Counted from the first letter of the stretch, positions 22,454-34,554 are shown. The stretch: 64,000 bases of DNA from Artemia franciscana (GCF_032884065.1 NW_027063679.1:359958-423957); one strand, 5' to 3'. Notes: generated from the sequence alone by a model not told the origin. A program made the numbers and translations.

Positions 22454-23658
22454 AGAATGTCAATATTTTCCAGTGACAATAACCAAGCTGAACTAATTTG
22501 CAACAAGAATACTTCATTTCTGGTTTCTGATATTGTTCTTTATCTAGTGTTACCTTATTGTGCTTCAGCGCAAGACTGAAAGTCAATACTAATTTCAAGT
22601 ATTAAGAGCTCTGAGTCATGGGGTCCTTCTAAATATCAAAATTCATTAAGATCCAACCACTCATTCGTAAGATATCTCGTTTTTCGCGTTTTCCTAGAAT
22701 TCTGGTTTCCCCCTCCAAGCTCCCATCAATGTCACCGGATCTGGTTGGGATTTATTACAAGAGCTCTAAAGCACAAGATCCTTCTAGATATCAAATTTCA
22801 TTAAGATCTGATCACCCGTTCATAAGTTACAAATACCTCACTTTTTCTAATTTTTCCAAATTACTCCCCCTCCCCCAACTCCACCAAAGAGAGCCAGTCC
22901 GGTTATGACAGTCACCTATCTTGGACTTGTGCTTATTCTTTCCACCAAGTTTCATCTTGATCTCTCCACTTTAAGCGTTTTCAAAGATCCCCCCCCCTAA
23001 TGACACTGGATCCGGTCAGGATTTAAAATAAGACATCTGAGTTTCCAGTTCCTTCTAAATATGAAATTTCATTAAGATATGATCACTCTTCATGGTAAGT
23101 TAAAAATACGTCTTTTTTCTATTTTTTATTAGAATTAACCCTCCCCCCAACTCCTCCAAAGAGAGCAGATCCGTTCCGGTTATGTCACTCCTGTATTTAG
23201 GACTTGTGGTTATTTTTCCTACCAAGTGTCACCCTGATCCCTCCACTCTAAGCGTTTTCCAAGATTTTAGGTTCCCTCCTCAATTCCCCCCAATGTCACC
23301 TGATCCAGTCGGGATTTAAAATAAGAGCTCTGAGAAACGATATGCTTCCAAACATCAAATTTCATTAGGATCGGATCACTCCTTCGTAAGTTAAAAATAC
23401 CTCATTTTTTCTAATTTTTCAGTATTAACCCCCCTCAAACTGAGCAGAATCGTTCCGGTTATGTCAATCACGTATCTCAGACTTCTGCTTATTTTTCCCA
23501 CCACATTTCATCCCGATCCCTCCTCTCTAAGCATTTTCCAAGATTTTATGTTCCCCCCTCAATTTCCCCCAATGTCGCCAGATCCAGTCGGGATTTAAAG
23601 TAAGAGCTCTGACATGATATCCTTCTACACTTCAAATTTCATTAAGATCCAATCACTC
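22107..23658 (+). repeat. ~1.55-kb tandem duplication, copy A
   Basis: From tttcagctctaataattgg at about 22107, the RT fragment plus several 285-bp units are repeated starting at about 23658 with very few differences (for example agaatttgtgcttctgattc versus agaattcgtgcttctgattc). The junction at 23650-23660 joins a repeat unit (ccaatcactctt) to the RT sequence through a short match, tcactctttcagctc versus cccactttttcagctc. That points to unequal exchange or slippage rather than transposition. Confidence 0.82.
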
Positions 23659-25330
23659 TTTCAGCTCTAATAATTGGTGTGATTCCCCTTTCTGTGGTTA
23701 GAGGTCTTGGATCTTGGTATTGAAGATAAAAATAAGAATTCGTGCTTCTGATTCTTTTTCTAATCCAAATTTTGGTGGTCATGGAGTTGGACAAGGTGGA
23801 ACTTTATCCCTTTGTATTTTTATTATAGGTTTGATGGAGCGTCTTTATTCACAATCTACAACCTTTATCTCTTGGGGGCAAGATGTGTCTTTTATTGCAT
23901 ATGCTAATGATATTGTTATATTGAGTCATTTTAGAGCTAGTTTAATTGAAATTTGTATACCCTTTCCAGTAAGCTTAGAGATAGAACCCTTTCTATCAGT
24001 GTAAAGAATGTCAATATTTTCCCCAGTGACAATAACCAAGCTGAAATAATTTGCAACAAGAATACTTCATTTCTGGTTTCTGATATTGTTCTTTATCTAG
24101 TGTTACCTTATTGTGCTTCAGCACAAGATTGAAAGTCAATACTAATTTCAAGTATTCAAGAATAAGATTTAAGAGCTCATATGGCACTTGTGACGATGTC
24201 AGAAGAGCCAAGAGCCAAGAACTCATATGGTCTGAGCTCTAGCAAAATTCTAAGAATCAATCGATTGCTCTAAAAGGAAAAATCAGAAGCTTAATGCCGG
24301 TCGGGATTTAAAATAAGAGCTCTGAGTAATGGGGTCCTTCTAAATATCAAAATTCATTTAGATCCGACCACTCATTCGTAAGATATATCGTTTTTCGCGT
24401 TTTCCAAGAATTCTTGTTTCCCCCTCCAGCTCCCATAAATGTCACCGGATCTGGTGCGTTCATAAGTTACAAATACCTCATTTTTTCTAATTTTTCCAAA
24501 TTACTCCCCTCCCCCAACTCCACCAAAGAGAGCGGATCCAGTCCGGTTATGTCAGTCACCTATCTTGGACTTGTGCTTATTCTTTCCACCAAGTTTCATC
24601 TTGATCTCTCCACTTTAAGCGTTTTCAAAGATCCCCCCCCTAATGACACTGGATCCGGTCAGGATTTAAAATAAGACATCAGAGTTTCCAGTTCCTTCTA
24701 AATATGAAATTTCATTAGGATATGATCACTCTTTGGTAAGTTAAAAATTCGTCTTTTTTCTATTTTTTTTTATAATTAACCCTCCTCCCCAACTCCTCCA
24801 AAGAGAGCAGATCCGTTCTGGTTATGTCACTCCTGTATCTAGGACTTGTGCTTATTTTTCCTACCAAGTTTCACCCTGATCCCTCCACTCTAAGCGTTTT
24901 CCAAGATTTTAGGTTCCCTCCCTCAATTCCCCCCAATGTCACCTGATCCAGTCGGGATTTAAAATAAGAGCTCTGAGAAACGATATGCTTCCAAACATCA
25001 AATTTCATTAGGATCTGATCACTGCTTTGTAAGTTAAAAATACATCATTTTTTCTAATTTTTAAGTATTAACCCCCCCCCCCCCCAAACTGAGCATATTC
25101 GTTCCGGTTACGTCAATCACGTATCTCGGAATTCTGCTTATTTTTCCCACCACGTTTCATGCCGATCTCTCCTCTCTAAGCATTTTCCAAGATTTTATGC
25201 CCCCCCCCTCAATTTCCCCCAATGTCGCCAGATCCAGTTGGGATTTAAAATGAGAGCTTTGACATGATATCCTTCCAAACTTCAAATTTCATTAAGATCC
25301 AATCACTCCTTCATAACTTAAAAATACCTC
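23659..25330 (+). repeat. ~1.55-kb tandem duplication, copy B
   Basis: It repeats 22107-23658, including the RT segment at 23714-24004. It carries an extra ~150-bp stretch at about 24150-24300 (aagagctcatatggcacttg... ccggtcgggatttaaaataagagctctgag). In copy A this stretch is missing between two aagagctc motifs, which suggests a microhomology deletion in copy A. Confidence 0.75.
23714..24004 (+). pseudogene. Duplicated RT fragment (YAND box)
   Basis: This 96-residue frame differs from the one at 22163-22453 at only a few positions (IRIRAS for IRICAS, TLSLCI for TLSICI, LIEIC for LIKIC) and shares the mutated YAND motif. The shared mutation shows that inactivation preceded the duplication. 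Confidence 0.8.
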
Positions 25331-25690
25331 ATTTTTTCTAATTTTTCAGAATTAACCCTCCCCCTCAACTCCTCCAAACAGAGAAGATTCGTTCCGGTTA
25401 AGTCAATCACGTATCTAGGACTTTTGCTTATTTTTCACACCAAGTTTCATCCTGATCCCTCCACTCTAAGCGTTTTCCAAGATTTTAGGTTCCCCCTTTC
25501 AGACTCCCCCCAATGTCACTGGATCTTGTCGGAATTTAAAATAAGAGCTCTGAGACACAATATCCTTCCAAACATCAAAGTTCATTGAGATCCCATCCCC
25601 CATTTGTAAGTTAAAAATACTTCATTTTTCTGTTTTTCTGAGTTAATCAGCCCCCACTCCCCCCCCCCAGATGGTCAAATCGGGAAAAAA

Positions 25691-25885
25691 GACTATTTCT
25701 AATTTAATCTGGTCTGGTCCCTGATACGCCTGCCAAATTTCATCGTCCTAGCTTACCTGGAAGTGCCAAAAGTAGCAAAACCAGGACAGACAGACTGAAA
25801 GACCAACAAACAGACATATTGACAGAATTTGCGATTGCTATATGTCACTTGGTTAATACCAAGTGCCATAAAAATTTAAAATTTT
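25691..25885 (+). repeat. 3' terminal segment of the 285-bp repeat element
   Basis: After the last unit comes a unique tail: tgatacgcctgccaaatttcatcgtcctagcttacctgg, aaaaccaggacagacagactgaaag, then gcgattgctatatgtcacttggttaataccaagtgccataaaaa and a T run. The cacttggttaataccaagtg segment is a 9-bp-stem hairpin just before the A-rich end, as in the 3' end of a retroposed element. Confidence 0.55.
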
Positions 25886-25959
25886 TTTTTTTTTTACAAA
25901 TTTTTTTTTTTAAGCATTTGGCTCACTAATACAGCTTCACGAAATCTATTGTCATGATA

Positions 25960-26180
25960 TGTCAGGTTCTTTTTTTAATGCAGCTCCTCTCCCTTGATTT
26001 AAGAAAACTAAAGATCATAATATGAGATTTATGGGAGTTCACTTTCATTTTTGAATGGGCTGCTTAACTTGCATCTTCAAGAATTTCCATTGGACTGTTC
26101 TTAACATGTCTTCAGCACTTTTTGAGCAATGACAAGTCATCCACAAACTTCGATGGATCAGGTGATTCATTACCAAGATT
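25960..26180 (-). pseudogene. Small non-LTR RT scrap
   Basis: Minus-strand reading gives PDPSKFVDDLSLLKKC, with an FVDD catalytic-type box, and then MKVNSHKSHIMIFSFLK, the usual C-terminal RT motif of LINEs. It directly adjoins the gypsy RT fragment at about 26190, so two unrelated RT types are fused here by truncation or recombination. Confidence 0.55.
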
Positions 26181-26373
26181 GTTAATCGTTAAAAAAATGA
26201 TATGAGGCCAAAATGATGTCTTTTCCATTTATATTGTTCATAGATGGTACTAATGTTGTCAGATATGAAGTTTTTTTCTGATAAAATCATTGACCAATAT
26301 CCAGAGGTGGCATTGATCTTACTAAGAAATTGGCTATCACATCATTGAAAGTAGGAATGAGGTAGTGATGTCT

Positions 26374-26604
26374 TTATATTACTTTATTTATGGCAACTAG
26401 ATCTCTACATGATCCTACATTTCTGTCAACCATTACCATTGAATTTACCCATTCTGTTGGTTGAGCAACCTCCTGTATGATACCATGCTGTTCTAGTCTT
26501 TCTACTTCTTTTAGTTTATATCTCATAGCAATTGGGACTTTTCTTGCTGGGTGTACTGTTGGTATAGTCCAATCTTTATGAAATATTTCACAGGTACATT
26601 CCAT
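26374..26604 (-). pseudogene. Gypsy RT N-terminal segment
   Basis: The 76-residue frame reads WTIPTVHPARKVPIAMRYKL, EVERLEQHGIIQEVAQPTEW, VNSMVMVDRNVGSCRDL. This is the conserved gypsy RT entry (P.VH..RRVP...LEKLGVIE.V..PTEWVNSMV). The catalytic palm with the YxDD box lies downstream in the family and is not recognisable here, so the protein cannot work. Confidence 0.85.
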
Positions 26605-26889
26605 TTGTCCAATTCCATTGAATGATCTTGGTATTTGTTTAGTAGCTTTTCAACTGTATCTTTTCTATGTTCAGAATCATATTGATTTGGTTCATTTCTT
26701 TCAAAGTCTGCAACCCTAGAATGGATACGGCAATATTTTCTATTGCATAAATTTTGTGCATTTGGACTTTAGACTTGTATTTACACAATAGGGAGCACAA
26801 ATTGTAAGGTTTTACACAACTTACATTTCAGGTTTTACACAACAATATTTATACATCTTGTAAGGTTTTGTGCAGTTAGCTGAATCTAT

Positions 26890-26995
26890 GGTAGTGGATT
26901 CATTTTTAGCAAGGCATGGCCAGAAATGACATTAATTTGTGCTCCTGTATCAACTTTAAATTCAAGGCTTATCTGTGCATTCAGTAATAGTGGAG
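26890..26995 (-). pseudogene. Gypsy aspartic protease remnant
   Basis: Minus-strand reading ISLEFKVDTGAQINVISGHALL contains the DTGA active-site box of retroelement proteases, which cut the gag-pol polyprotein. It sits between the zinc knuckle and the RT as expected. Flanking frames are broken. Confidence 0.7.
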
Positions 26996-27349
26996 CAATG
27001 TTCCATCTCTGTTTCCTTCTTTGGTTATTTGGTATAATAAGTTTTCTTCATTGCTTATGGGAGTTTCTGCTGTAGTGATTGCATTAATTGTTTTACCCCT
27101 CTCTCTTTTGTTTCTCTCACTCTCTTTTCCTCAAATGTATCCAATAAAATTTTGAGATAGGTTTTTTTCAAAATAGTTCAAAGATCAGACAGTAAAAACT
27201 TCTCAGTCAACACAAACCCCCAGAGCCCAAAGATAAGATGTGCTGGGGGGTACATAAGATTTCTACAGAAGGGGGGAAGGTCATATAAATTTTAAAGGAG
27301 AGTCATTTGACTGGAAATGAAAAGCTATAGGTCCCTTTTTTTTGTTATA

Positions 27350-28130
27350 CTACAACAAACTTTTGCAAAATGATTGAAGTTTTTGCACTTTGTGCATGTT
27401 TGACCTTTTGCTGGGCATATATTCATGGATTTTGTAAAATTTTGTCCACAGCCAAAGCAGTTGCTGTTCCTATTACTTTGTTTGTAGAATCAATTTCCTG
27501 ATGAGCTGGCTTCACTTGTTTTGACATTTCTTCTTGTGATTGCATTTATTTCTTGTTTAAGTTGTGTTTGATTTTTGTCAGATTTTTCTCGAAATGTTTT
27601 CAGTTGGGCTTGGGTCATTTCTTATATCTTACACATATTTACAGTCTTTTCTAGTGTTCAGGAATCTTCTTCAGCAAGGAGTTTTTCTTGTATTTTGGAG
27701 TTCAAAATACCATACAATTTTATTTCTGATCATTTCTTTGCTTTCTCTGTATTCACATGGCTTTCCTAATAGTTTTAGATCTGTAATATAGCTATCTAAT
27801 GTCTCTTCCTTTTGCTGATTCCTGTTTTGGAATATATATCAAGCAAACACTTTGTTCTTTTTCAGTGCACAATGATCTCTTATTTTTTTTTCAGACATGG
27901 CTTTACTTTGTCCTTCTTGTTTTCTCAAAATTCTAAGGTATTGTAAATGTCTCTACCCTTTTCATCAATCCATATTAGGATGTAGCCAAACTTTTTTTCT
28001 CATTTTTTTCAGCTAGTGAGCTGATAGGCACCAGTCTTGCATGCTCTTCAAACTTTGTCCATTCAACTTCATGATTTCCCAGTCAGGCATGCACCCAGAG
28101 CCTTGGTTTGGGAGGGACAGCCATGTTAGG
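27350..28130 (-). pseudogene. Gypsy gag remnant with CCHC knuckle
   Basis: In shifting frames the minus strand reads KFEEHARLVPISSLAEK, YGILNSKIQEKLLAEED, TLEKTVNICKI, MTQAQLKTF, all typical of gypsy gag capsid ends (the RD.IV.GI.D.L.EKLL and LTL.KA..IC steps of the family). Then CFGCGQNF and CTKCKNFNHFAKVC follow; the latter is a perfect Cx2Cx4Hx4C knuckle. Stops and frameshifts are frequent. Confidence 0.72.
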
Positions 28131-28268
28131 AGTAAAAAGTGGGACATCACCCCTTCATCTAGAATTTCATTTAAAATAGGTGTTTTGAGGCCAGGTTTAC
28201 TATTCACATAACAAAATGCAAGGAGAAGTAAAAAACCAAGTGTTTTAATAGTGTGTGGTCATGTGGGC

Positions 28269-28336
28269 AGCAGGGCAAGGTCTGCATTCTGATCAACTAA
28301 CAATTCAACCAATCATAATACAGACCTTGCCCTGCT
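28269..28336. repeat. 16-bp perfect inverted repeat
   Basis: agcagggcaaggtctg at 28269-28284 is matched by its exact reverse complement at 28321-28336, with a 36-bp loop. It could be the terminus pair of a tiny MITE or a cruciform. No flanking target duplication was evident. Confidence 0.7.
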
Positions 28337-28940
28337 GACTGCAGGGCTCATGGACTAATTTGCTTTGCTCTATAGGTAATGTTATCTGTAGGCAAAATCA
28401 GATGTTTGTTTTTTTCAGATAGAGCTGGCTAGTTTAAACTTGAAAGTGAACAATCTTGGATATTAACATTAGCAGATGCATGAGTTTTTTACTTATCTTT
28501 TGACTTCCTACTATACTGAAATTACCAGTGATAACTGGAATCAGTGTTTAAAATATAATTTGTACAACCTCAACTTTTCTCTTGGTTTCAAAACCCTGTC
28601 CACTTTGTACATTTTTAGTTTGCCCCAAGGAGGAGGAGGACCAACCAGAAATGGATGCACTTCTAGAATTAGTATTTCTAAGTGCTATAGAATAGAAACT
28701 ATGCTGTAGCATAGTTTCCAGTCTAAACAGCTTATGATAAAACTAAAGCTTTACCCTCATACCTTATCTGAGACATCTACTATACCAGCAGAGAATGCTG
28801 AGACTACAGTTGCCTAGTCTTCAGTTCTGACATGATAGAGCTGACCTAATAAATACATTCTGCATTATTAGGAACAGTGATAATACTACTCTAACTCACT
28901 TCTTCACTTTCACAGAATATAGTAACATTATGGAAGATCA
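28337..28940. other. No gene recognised
   Basis: Frame 28476-28709 has no known motif. An 11-bp-stem hairpin (gaaactatgct, loop gt, agcatagtttc) lies at 28695-28718. Confidence 0.45.
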
Positions 28941-28944
28941 TATA

Positions 28945-29512
28945 ATTGACTTACCAATAAAGTGAATATAACACTTGATGCCTTTATTTATGTTCTTTAC
29001 AAATATAATAGTTGCTTCTACTGTAAATTCAAATTTAAGTACTTTTTGCTCTTAAAAATGATGAATTTTGAAAAATTTATGACAGTTCATATAACTGATT
29101 TATCAATAAAGTGAAAATAGCACTTGATGCCTTTTTTTATGTTCATTACAAATGTAATAATTACTTCTACTGCAAATTTAAACTTAGTCACTTTTTGAGC
29201 TCTTAAAAATGACAAATTTTCAATTAAAGTATGAGCAAGGCTATTGCTTATTTTCCACAAAATAATACTCCATTTTGTCAGTGTGATCTTTTCTTAGTTG
29301 TTTAAAAAAAAGCAATGCTACATTTTCTCAGTGCTAAAATTATTTATAATAAGGTTAGTTTTGATTAAGTTAAGCTAAAACATGCTAAATTTTGAATTTG
29401 TGGTAGAAGCAACTGCTATTTTTTTAAGAACTTAAAAAAGGCCATCAAGTGGTATGTTCACTTTATTGTTGAATCAGTTATAAGAACTGTCATAAATTTA
29501 CCCAGAATAAAG
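28945..29512. repeat. Foldback/MITE-like element with ~115-bp arms
   Basis: The block atttatgacagttcatataactgatttatcaataaagtgaaaatagcacttgatgcc..., from about 29078, returns as its reverse complement at about 29395-29505 (ggccatcaagtggtatgttcactttattgttgaatcagttataagaactgtcataaat). A further direct copy of the arm, diverged, precedes it at 28945-29075. There is no coding potential. The arrangement fits a non-autonomous DNA transposon with long terminal inverted repeats plus a solo arm. Confidence 0.75.
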
Positions 29513-30235
29513 TAGTACCTATTGACAACAACACAAAAAGTACCTGCCCCACTCACAAAAAGATTATGATAAAACTCTTTATGTAACTAAGCGTGGAAGA
29601 CTTGGAATGCACTACCATTGGAAACAATTGCAACTATAAGGGTACAGTCTTTCAAAAGTAATTTTTTTGTGGTCTATTAGTTGTTTCTATGACATTTACG
29701 TTTTCATAGCGTGTTATTTTCATAGAATTGTACTTGTGTATTATGTTGTCATAAAGAATATAATGTGCAACATGCTTGATAAGGCTTACTGCATTTGGAT
29801 TTAATAAATAAATAAAAAGAAGCATAAAATAGGCTAAACAACCTAAAGCTAAGCCTAATACTTTGATGTTTTCCTTAAAAGAGCTCCTTCTTCAAGTCTT
29901 ATCTAAGAATGTTCCAGATAGTAAAATAAAGAATGAAAATACATCAACAGAAGCTTTAGCTTCCTAGATAACTTCACAATTTAAATGCACATGTGAATTG
30001 TTGTTTAAAATTCCTTCTTTTACTGAGACGCTTATATTTTGTAGTTTGATTAAGACCTAGATGGCAGTTTATTTAGTTTGGGCTGGACACCTGACACCAA
30101 TGCATAGAATGTCCGAGCTAACATAAACGAGCAGAAAACAAAAATCGTGTCTTCTAATCTATCAAATTATCAAGAGAGTTCGCAGGAATTTATGTAAAAA
30201 GCGAAATGGACATAAAATATTATTTATTTCTTTTC
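29513..30235. other. No gene recognised
   Basis: AT-rich DNA without convincing ORFs, repeats or RNA genes. Confidence 0.45.
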
Positions 30236-30239
30236 TATT

Positions 30240-31110
30240 TATTTATTTTTTTTTTTTAGACCAGGGCCCTTCGTATCGAAGGGCTTTTCAATTGGAAATT
30301 GAAAAGGCTAGTGCCCTAATTAAAAGTCAAAAGTGATTGGGAAAAAAAAACCAATCCCCTCCCTTGCTCGCCATTTCCCCTAAAGCATCCAATTAAAATG
30401 TTTAGTTAGCAATTCTGTTAACAGTAGCTAAAAAAATCGGGAAATTATGTCTTTAAGGAAGACACCCCCCCACCCAACAAACCTCATGGTAAGGGTTGGA
30501 GATTTAACTGGGAGCGTGTAAGTTTTTTATAGAAAGGGTCGTAGCATAAACTTCTGAAGTGGCTCTTGGGATTGGTAGCCAGAAGTTCCTGTGCCCAGTT
30601 AAAGATTCGAAGTGATCAGAGGGTGGATACACACCTAGTATTTTCCAGATATGCATCGGATAGAAATTTTGGTATGGCTATTTGTTATCATAGAAACTTC
30701 GCAAAAGGCTCTTTCGATTGCAAATTTAAAGGACTGGTGCCTTTTTTGATAGTTAAAAGCGAATAAAGGGTAACAAGCCCATCCACGCTCATCAGTTCCC
30801 AAAACACATTTAATAATAATTTCGAGATAGCCATTTTGTTTAATGCAGTTGAAAGATCTGAAAATTATATGTTTGAGGGTGACAACCCCCACCCCCCCGA
30901 ACAGCCCTTAGTGCAAGGGTTTTAAGTTACGTCCCGAGGGCATATAAGGTGGAGAGGCTAGTCGCATTAACTCTAAGGGGGGTTCATTGGGTTGGAAATC
31001 ACGAGTTAGAGTGCCCTTTTAAGAGTCAAAGTGATCGGAGGACGGTCACTCTCGAGATATCAATCCTCTATCTACAAAAAATAGGTGTTTTTTTTAGAGA
31101 AAGATAATCG
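30240..31110 (+). repeat. Dispersed non-coding repeat with two to three internal units
   Basis: Blocks such as aagtgatcggagg, ctggtgcccttttt-atagttaaa, gagatagccattttgttt and gaaagatctgaaaattat-tgtttgaggGTGacaacccccaccccccc recur with a spacing near 430-450 bp. G/C-rich runs alternate with A/T-rich runs, as in NC1, but the sequence is distinct. No coding capacity seen. Confidence 0.5.
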
Positions 31111-31285
31111 AAGCGTGCTGGGTTTGCTTTTCATGTTTGTCCCCCCACTGGTGTAATCTTATCAAACTAATTTGGAAATTTATAAATTTGTAATCTTATC
31201 AAGCAGATGATCCTAAAATATATGCAGACGGTTCCTTTTAATAGAAATCACTAACAGGACCGTTGTTTTTATGAAGATTCAAATG
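31111..31285. other. No gene recognised
   Basis: Short AT-rich spacer between the dispersed repeat and the LINE end at 31.29 kb. Confidence 0.35.
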
Positions 31286-31289
31286 AAAC

Positions 31290-31560
31290 ATTTCTGATCA
31301 CTACTGCTACTACTACTGCTAGTACTACTAGCAACTCACTGCAGCACCAAGCCATCTGACGCCAATGCAGCAACGCACGCTGTATTCAGAAGTCTATTCA
31401 TATCTAATCTATTCAGAGCCTCTTTCCTTACACCCTCCTAAGAATTTCTGATTTCCCTCAAATCTTTCCTTACAACATAGTTCCTTATCATTATCTTATT
31501 TTCATTCATTTTTACTCTGTTTCCAAAGGGACTAGGGACTAGGCCATTGTCCAACGACTT
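31290..31560 (-). pseudogene. 3' end of an RTE-like LINE (solo fragment)
   Basis: The stretch ctgctactactactgctagtactactag, followed by caactcactgcagcaccaagccatctgacgccaatgcagc, matches the last codons and TAG-repeat tail of the LINE at 34.55-35.5 kb (RLGAAV-like residues, then a stop, then TAGTAG units). Only the extreme 3' end is kept, as expected from abortive target-primed reverse transcription. Confidence 0.68.
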
Positions 31561-34550
31561 ACCCTTCCAAAGTTCATGGGATATATCCCTATGAAAAAAA
31601 TTTGTTCGAAGAACCCTTGAAAACTGTGGAAGTCATGCCGTTTTGACTAATCCTGATTCCCAGCCCCCCCCTCACCCCATGAGAAATAAGAAAATTTGAA
31701 TAAAAAAGGGCTTGAAGAAGGGCGTGCTTGCCCCCTCAAATTAAAGAGACTCTTAGGATTTAATAATTCGTTTTAAAAACTGAAAGTACAGGAGAAGTGT
31801 TGAAGTAGAAAACAAGATGTTTTGACTAACAATACATTCAACAATAAATTCTCCAGAAAAATAAGTTCAAGTGATACCTGTTTGTTTTTTTGTTTCTCAT
31901 CAGAGGTAATGGTTCCTGATAAGTATTCGTAGAATACTGAACGAGTTCATTTTCAGGAAATTATGATGATCTAATACCCTTTTAAGTAATTCACTTAAAC
32001 CACTTTCTAGAAAATACGTATTTCTAAGAAAATAAAGAACTCTTTTAAAACCTAAAGCGAGCAGAAAAGGCAAAAAGAGCGTGTACATATTTGAATTGAA
32101 AACAAATAGGAATTACATTCAATAAATTAATGAATGGCAACTTGAATATGTATTGAGATGAATAACCATACCAAACATAAAAACAAAATTTTAATTGGTT
32201 TCCAAATTGTGCCAAATTCAAGGATTTGGCACAAATCCTTACATATTGTGTTTTTCGCATGTTTTTCATTTTTTTGGCTGAAAACTATCCTCATTTTTTC
32301 TTTGTCTTTCTATTGTTTAGTCTTTATTTTTCCTACGGGGAGGGACGGGGGTGATGTGAAGGAGGGGACAAAATCAAACCTTGCGCCTAAAGCCAATATT
32401 TGCATTGAATCACAAACTGCCCTGTTTTGAACTGAGTTTGGATCTAGCTTGTATTTGAAAATTGCTTTATCTGATGTTTTCTTGGGATGTACGAAACAGT
32501 AATGAAGCTATCGCGCCCTCAAAAATTCCAAATGATATTTTTCATTAAAATTATTTTGTACGAACAAACTGATGTAATGTACTCTCGTCCGCTCTTCAAA
32601 GGCTTCCGGAAGAGCTGCTGAGGTTAGACCCTTAGCAATATATTGTAACATATTGAAATCGGCGGCAAAGGGAAAAACAACAACACATTAGCACTTATTA
32701 AAGTGCTACTACCAATGCAAAACATTAAAACATAGCTGAAAGCTAGGAGCTCCTCATCTATTATAATTTCATATTTTTTCAGGGAAAGATGGATACTGAT
32801 GCGTGATCGTTTTTTGTTTATTTATTCTTGAAATTCAAGAACCAAATCTGCAGCCATAGGTCATAGAAAATTTTCACTCAAATTTAAAATTCTATTGCTG
32901 TTGCTAAGCAATGAAAAGGGCACCATAAAAGAAAATGTAGGTTATATCGCTTGAATCTGTAAAACAACATTTTCTTCCAAATAGGGACAAGTGCTGTTAA
33001 ATGAAATTCTAATATTGATGTGAGAATTGGCCTACAAAAATCAAAGGATTACTTATACAGCCTTCCAGTCTCCAAGTATCTCCGGCACATGGTGGCATAT
33101 TTTTGTCTAAAAGAGAGGCACTGTTATAGATGGCCTATTCAATAAAATCAACAATATAGTGAAGTTCAGCTGCCTTTTATGCTCAGATTTTAGTCTAAAT
33201 ATCCAAAATTTCTATTGGACTTGCTTTCAACATATATGGACAGAGACCTTTGACCTCTGACCTTCTTTTATCCGGAGGAACATGTTTTGGGCTAAACATG
33301 CAACGGACGCCATGACGGGGTAACTATTCCCCTCTCATTGATGATAACATAGTTATTAAAGAGAAATGTTTGCTTTTAAATATATCAAAGAATAGTAAAA
33401 AAAAAAATACTTTCAAATATATAGAGATGCTTTGCTTTCATTTTGAAAGCCAATATACCTAACTAACATGTTTTACAGAATTATTTTCTATTAATAACTT
33501 CAAGTTTGGCGTAAAGAGCAAAACAAAGAGGGTGTCGGCAGCCTCCCACAAATTTAGGAAAACTGTTGATATGATGTTGAAACAAAAATAAATTGTACTA
33601 TTAGAAGAGATTTTCAAATGAAAATAACGGGATACACAATAATTAAAAGATACATATAATGTCTTTAACACAAAGAGGTTGCAACCAGCCTTTCTCCGAA
33701 ACACTGACTGTTTATGACTGTTGATTTAGTTTCTTTTTAATTCTCTCTAGTAAATTTTTTTTTTTGATTTTTGAGTACACTTATTTATGTATTTATTCGT
33801 TCAGTTACTTGCGGGCTCTTTAAGAAGTTTTTGGACAATGTCTTTCGAATTTATTAATTTCATATTTATTCTAGTGTTATGAAGACTAGAAACACATCTA
33901 ATTATGCAAATATGAAAGAAAATTTCGGTATATGAACGCCTGTAATATAATGTTATCTTCTATTTTAAGCAGAAAAGAAGACTATGGAGCCAAAAGAAAA
34001 TCGATAATGCGAACAGTTTAAAAAAAAGATTCTAGGGTCATTTTTCGCATTCAAAATACCAGCACTGGGTTTCTTCTAGGCTTAGGTTTGAGTCTTTTCC
34101 CCAATCACACTCTTGTTGTTAAACTTGCCAGCCACTTCAGTTACGTTTCAATGTGTTGAAACCATAAAAATACTAAAATCAATATTATTCAGGATTTCGA
34201 AATTCTTATACAAGAGAACGTATATGGTTTCAACAATAATCCGTAGTTAGAGTATTGTTCTTATACCAAGCACATAATCAGTTGTGTTAAAGTTTCTAAG
34301 GGATGTAAGGTTCTACTCTGTGGTAAAATGAAAGCTTACTTTACCTTCACTGTTGTTGTTCTGGTTTTACCTGTGCTAAACTCTCACACACCGTAAGTAA
34401 CATAAAAAATTTATTTTCCTTTCTATTTTGGGCTTGTAGCCTGATAATAGTGTCTTCATATGGTAAAGTAATATGTTATGTATAGCCAGACTTTAGCCAG
34501 ATTTGTTGGAAGTCACCTGAAGATTTCGACTTTTTTTTATCATTTCCCTT
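31561..34550. other. No gene recognised
   Basis: About 3 kb of AT-rich DNA. Open frames at 31900-32088, 32045-32269, 32158-32430 and 33459-33704 lack motifs, are hydrophobic by composition and overlap each other on both strands. No splice-bounded exon was convincing. Confidence 0.45.
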
Positions 34551-34554
34551 TTTA

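Larger units (their letters stand above)
22600..25690 (+). repeat. ~285-bp tandem repeat array
   Basis: Each unit contains cattaagatc-gatcactc-ttcgtaagttaaaaatacctcattttttctaatttttc, a C-rich aattaaccccccccc, aaagagagcagatccgttccggttatgtca, atctaggacttgtgcttattttt, ccaccaagtttcatcctgatccctccactctaagcgttttccaagatttt, and ccccaatgtcacctgatccagtcgggatttaaaataagagctctgag. The last block recurs near 22750, 23020, 23312, 23591, 24304, 24660, 24955, 25240 and 25530, a spacing of 270-295 bp. A reverse single copy is at 6.77-7.05 kb. Confidence 0.88.
26190..28130 (-). mobile_element. Decayed Ty3/gypsy element: gag, protease, start of RT
   Basis: On the minus strand the order is gag (about 28110-27540), zinc knuckle (about 27480-27360), aspartic protease (about 26990-26900) and RT (26604-26190), which is the normal gypsy order. 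The remaining pol is missing. No LTR was recognised, and the 3' part is replaced by a LINE RT scrap. It is on the opposite strand to the gypsy fragment at 19.6-21.0 kb, so the two are separate insertions. Confidence 0.75.

Noticed and set aside
28695..28718. 11-bp-stem hairpin as a microRNA precursor or terminator
   Set aside because: The stem is too short for a pre-miRNA and there is no associated gene.
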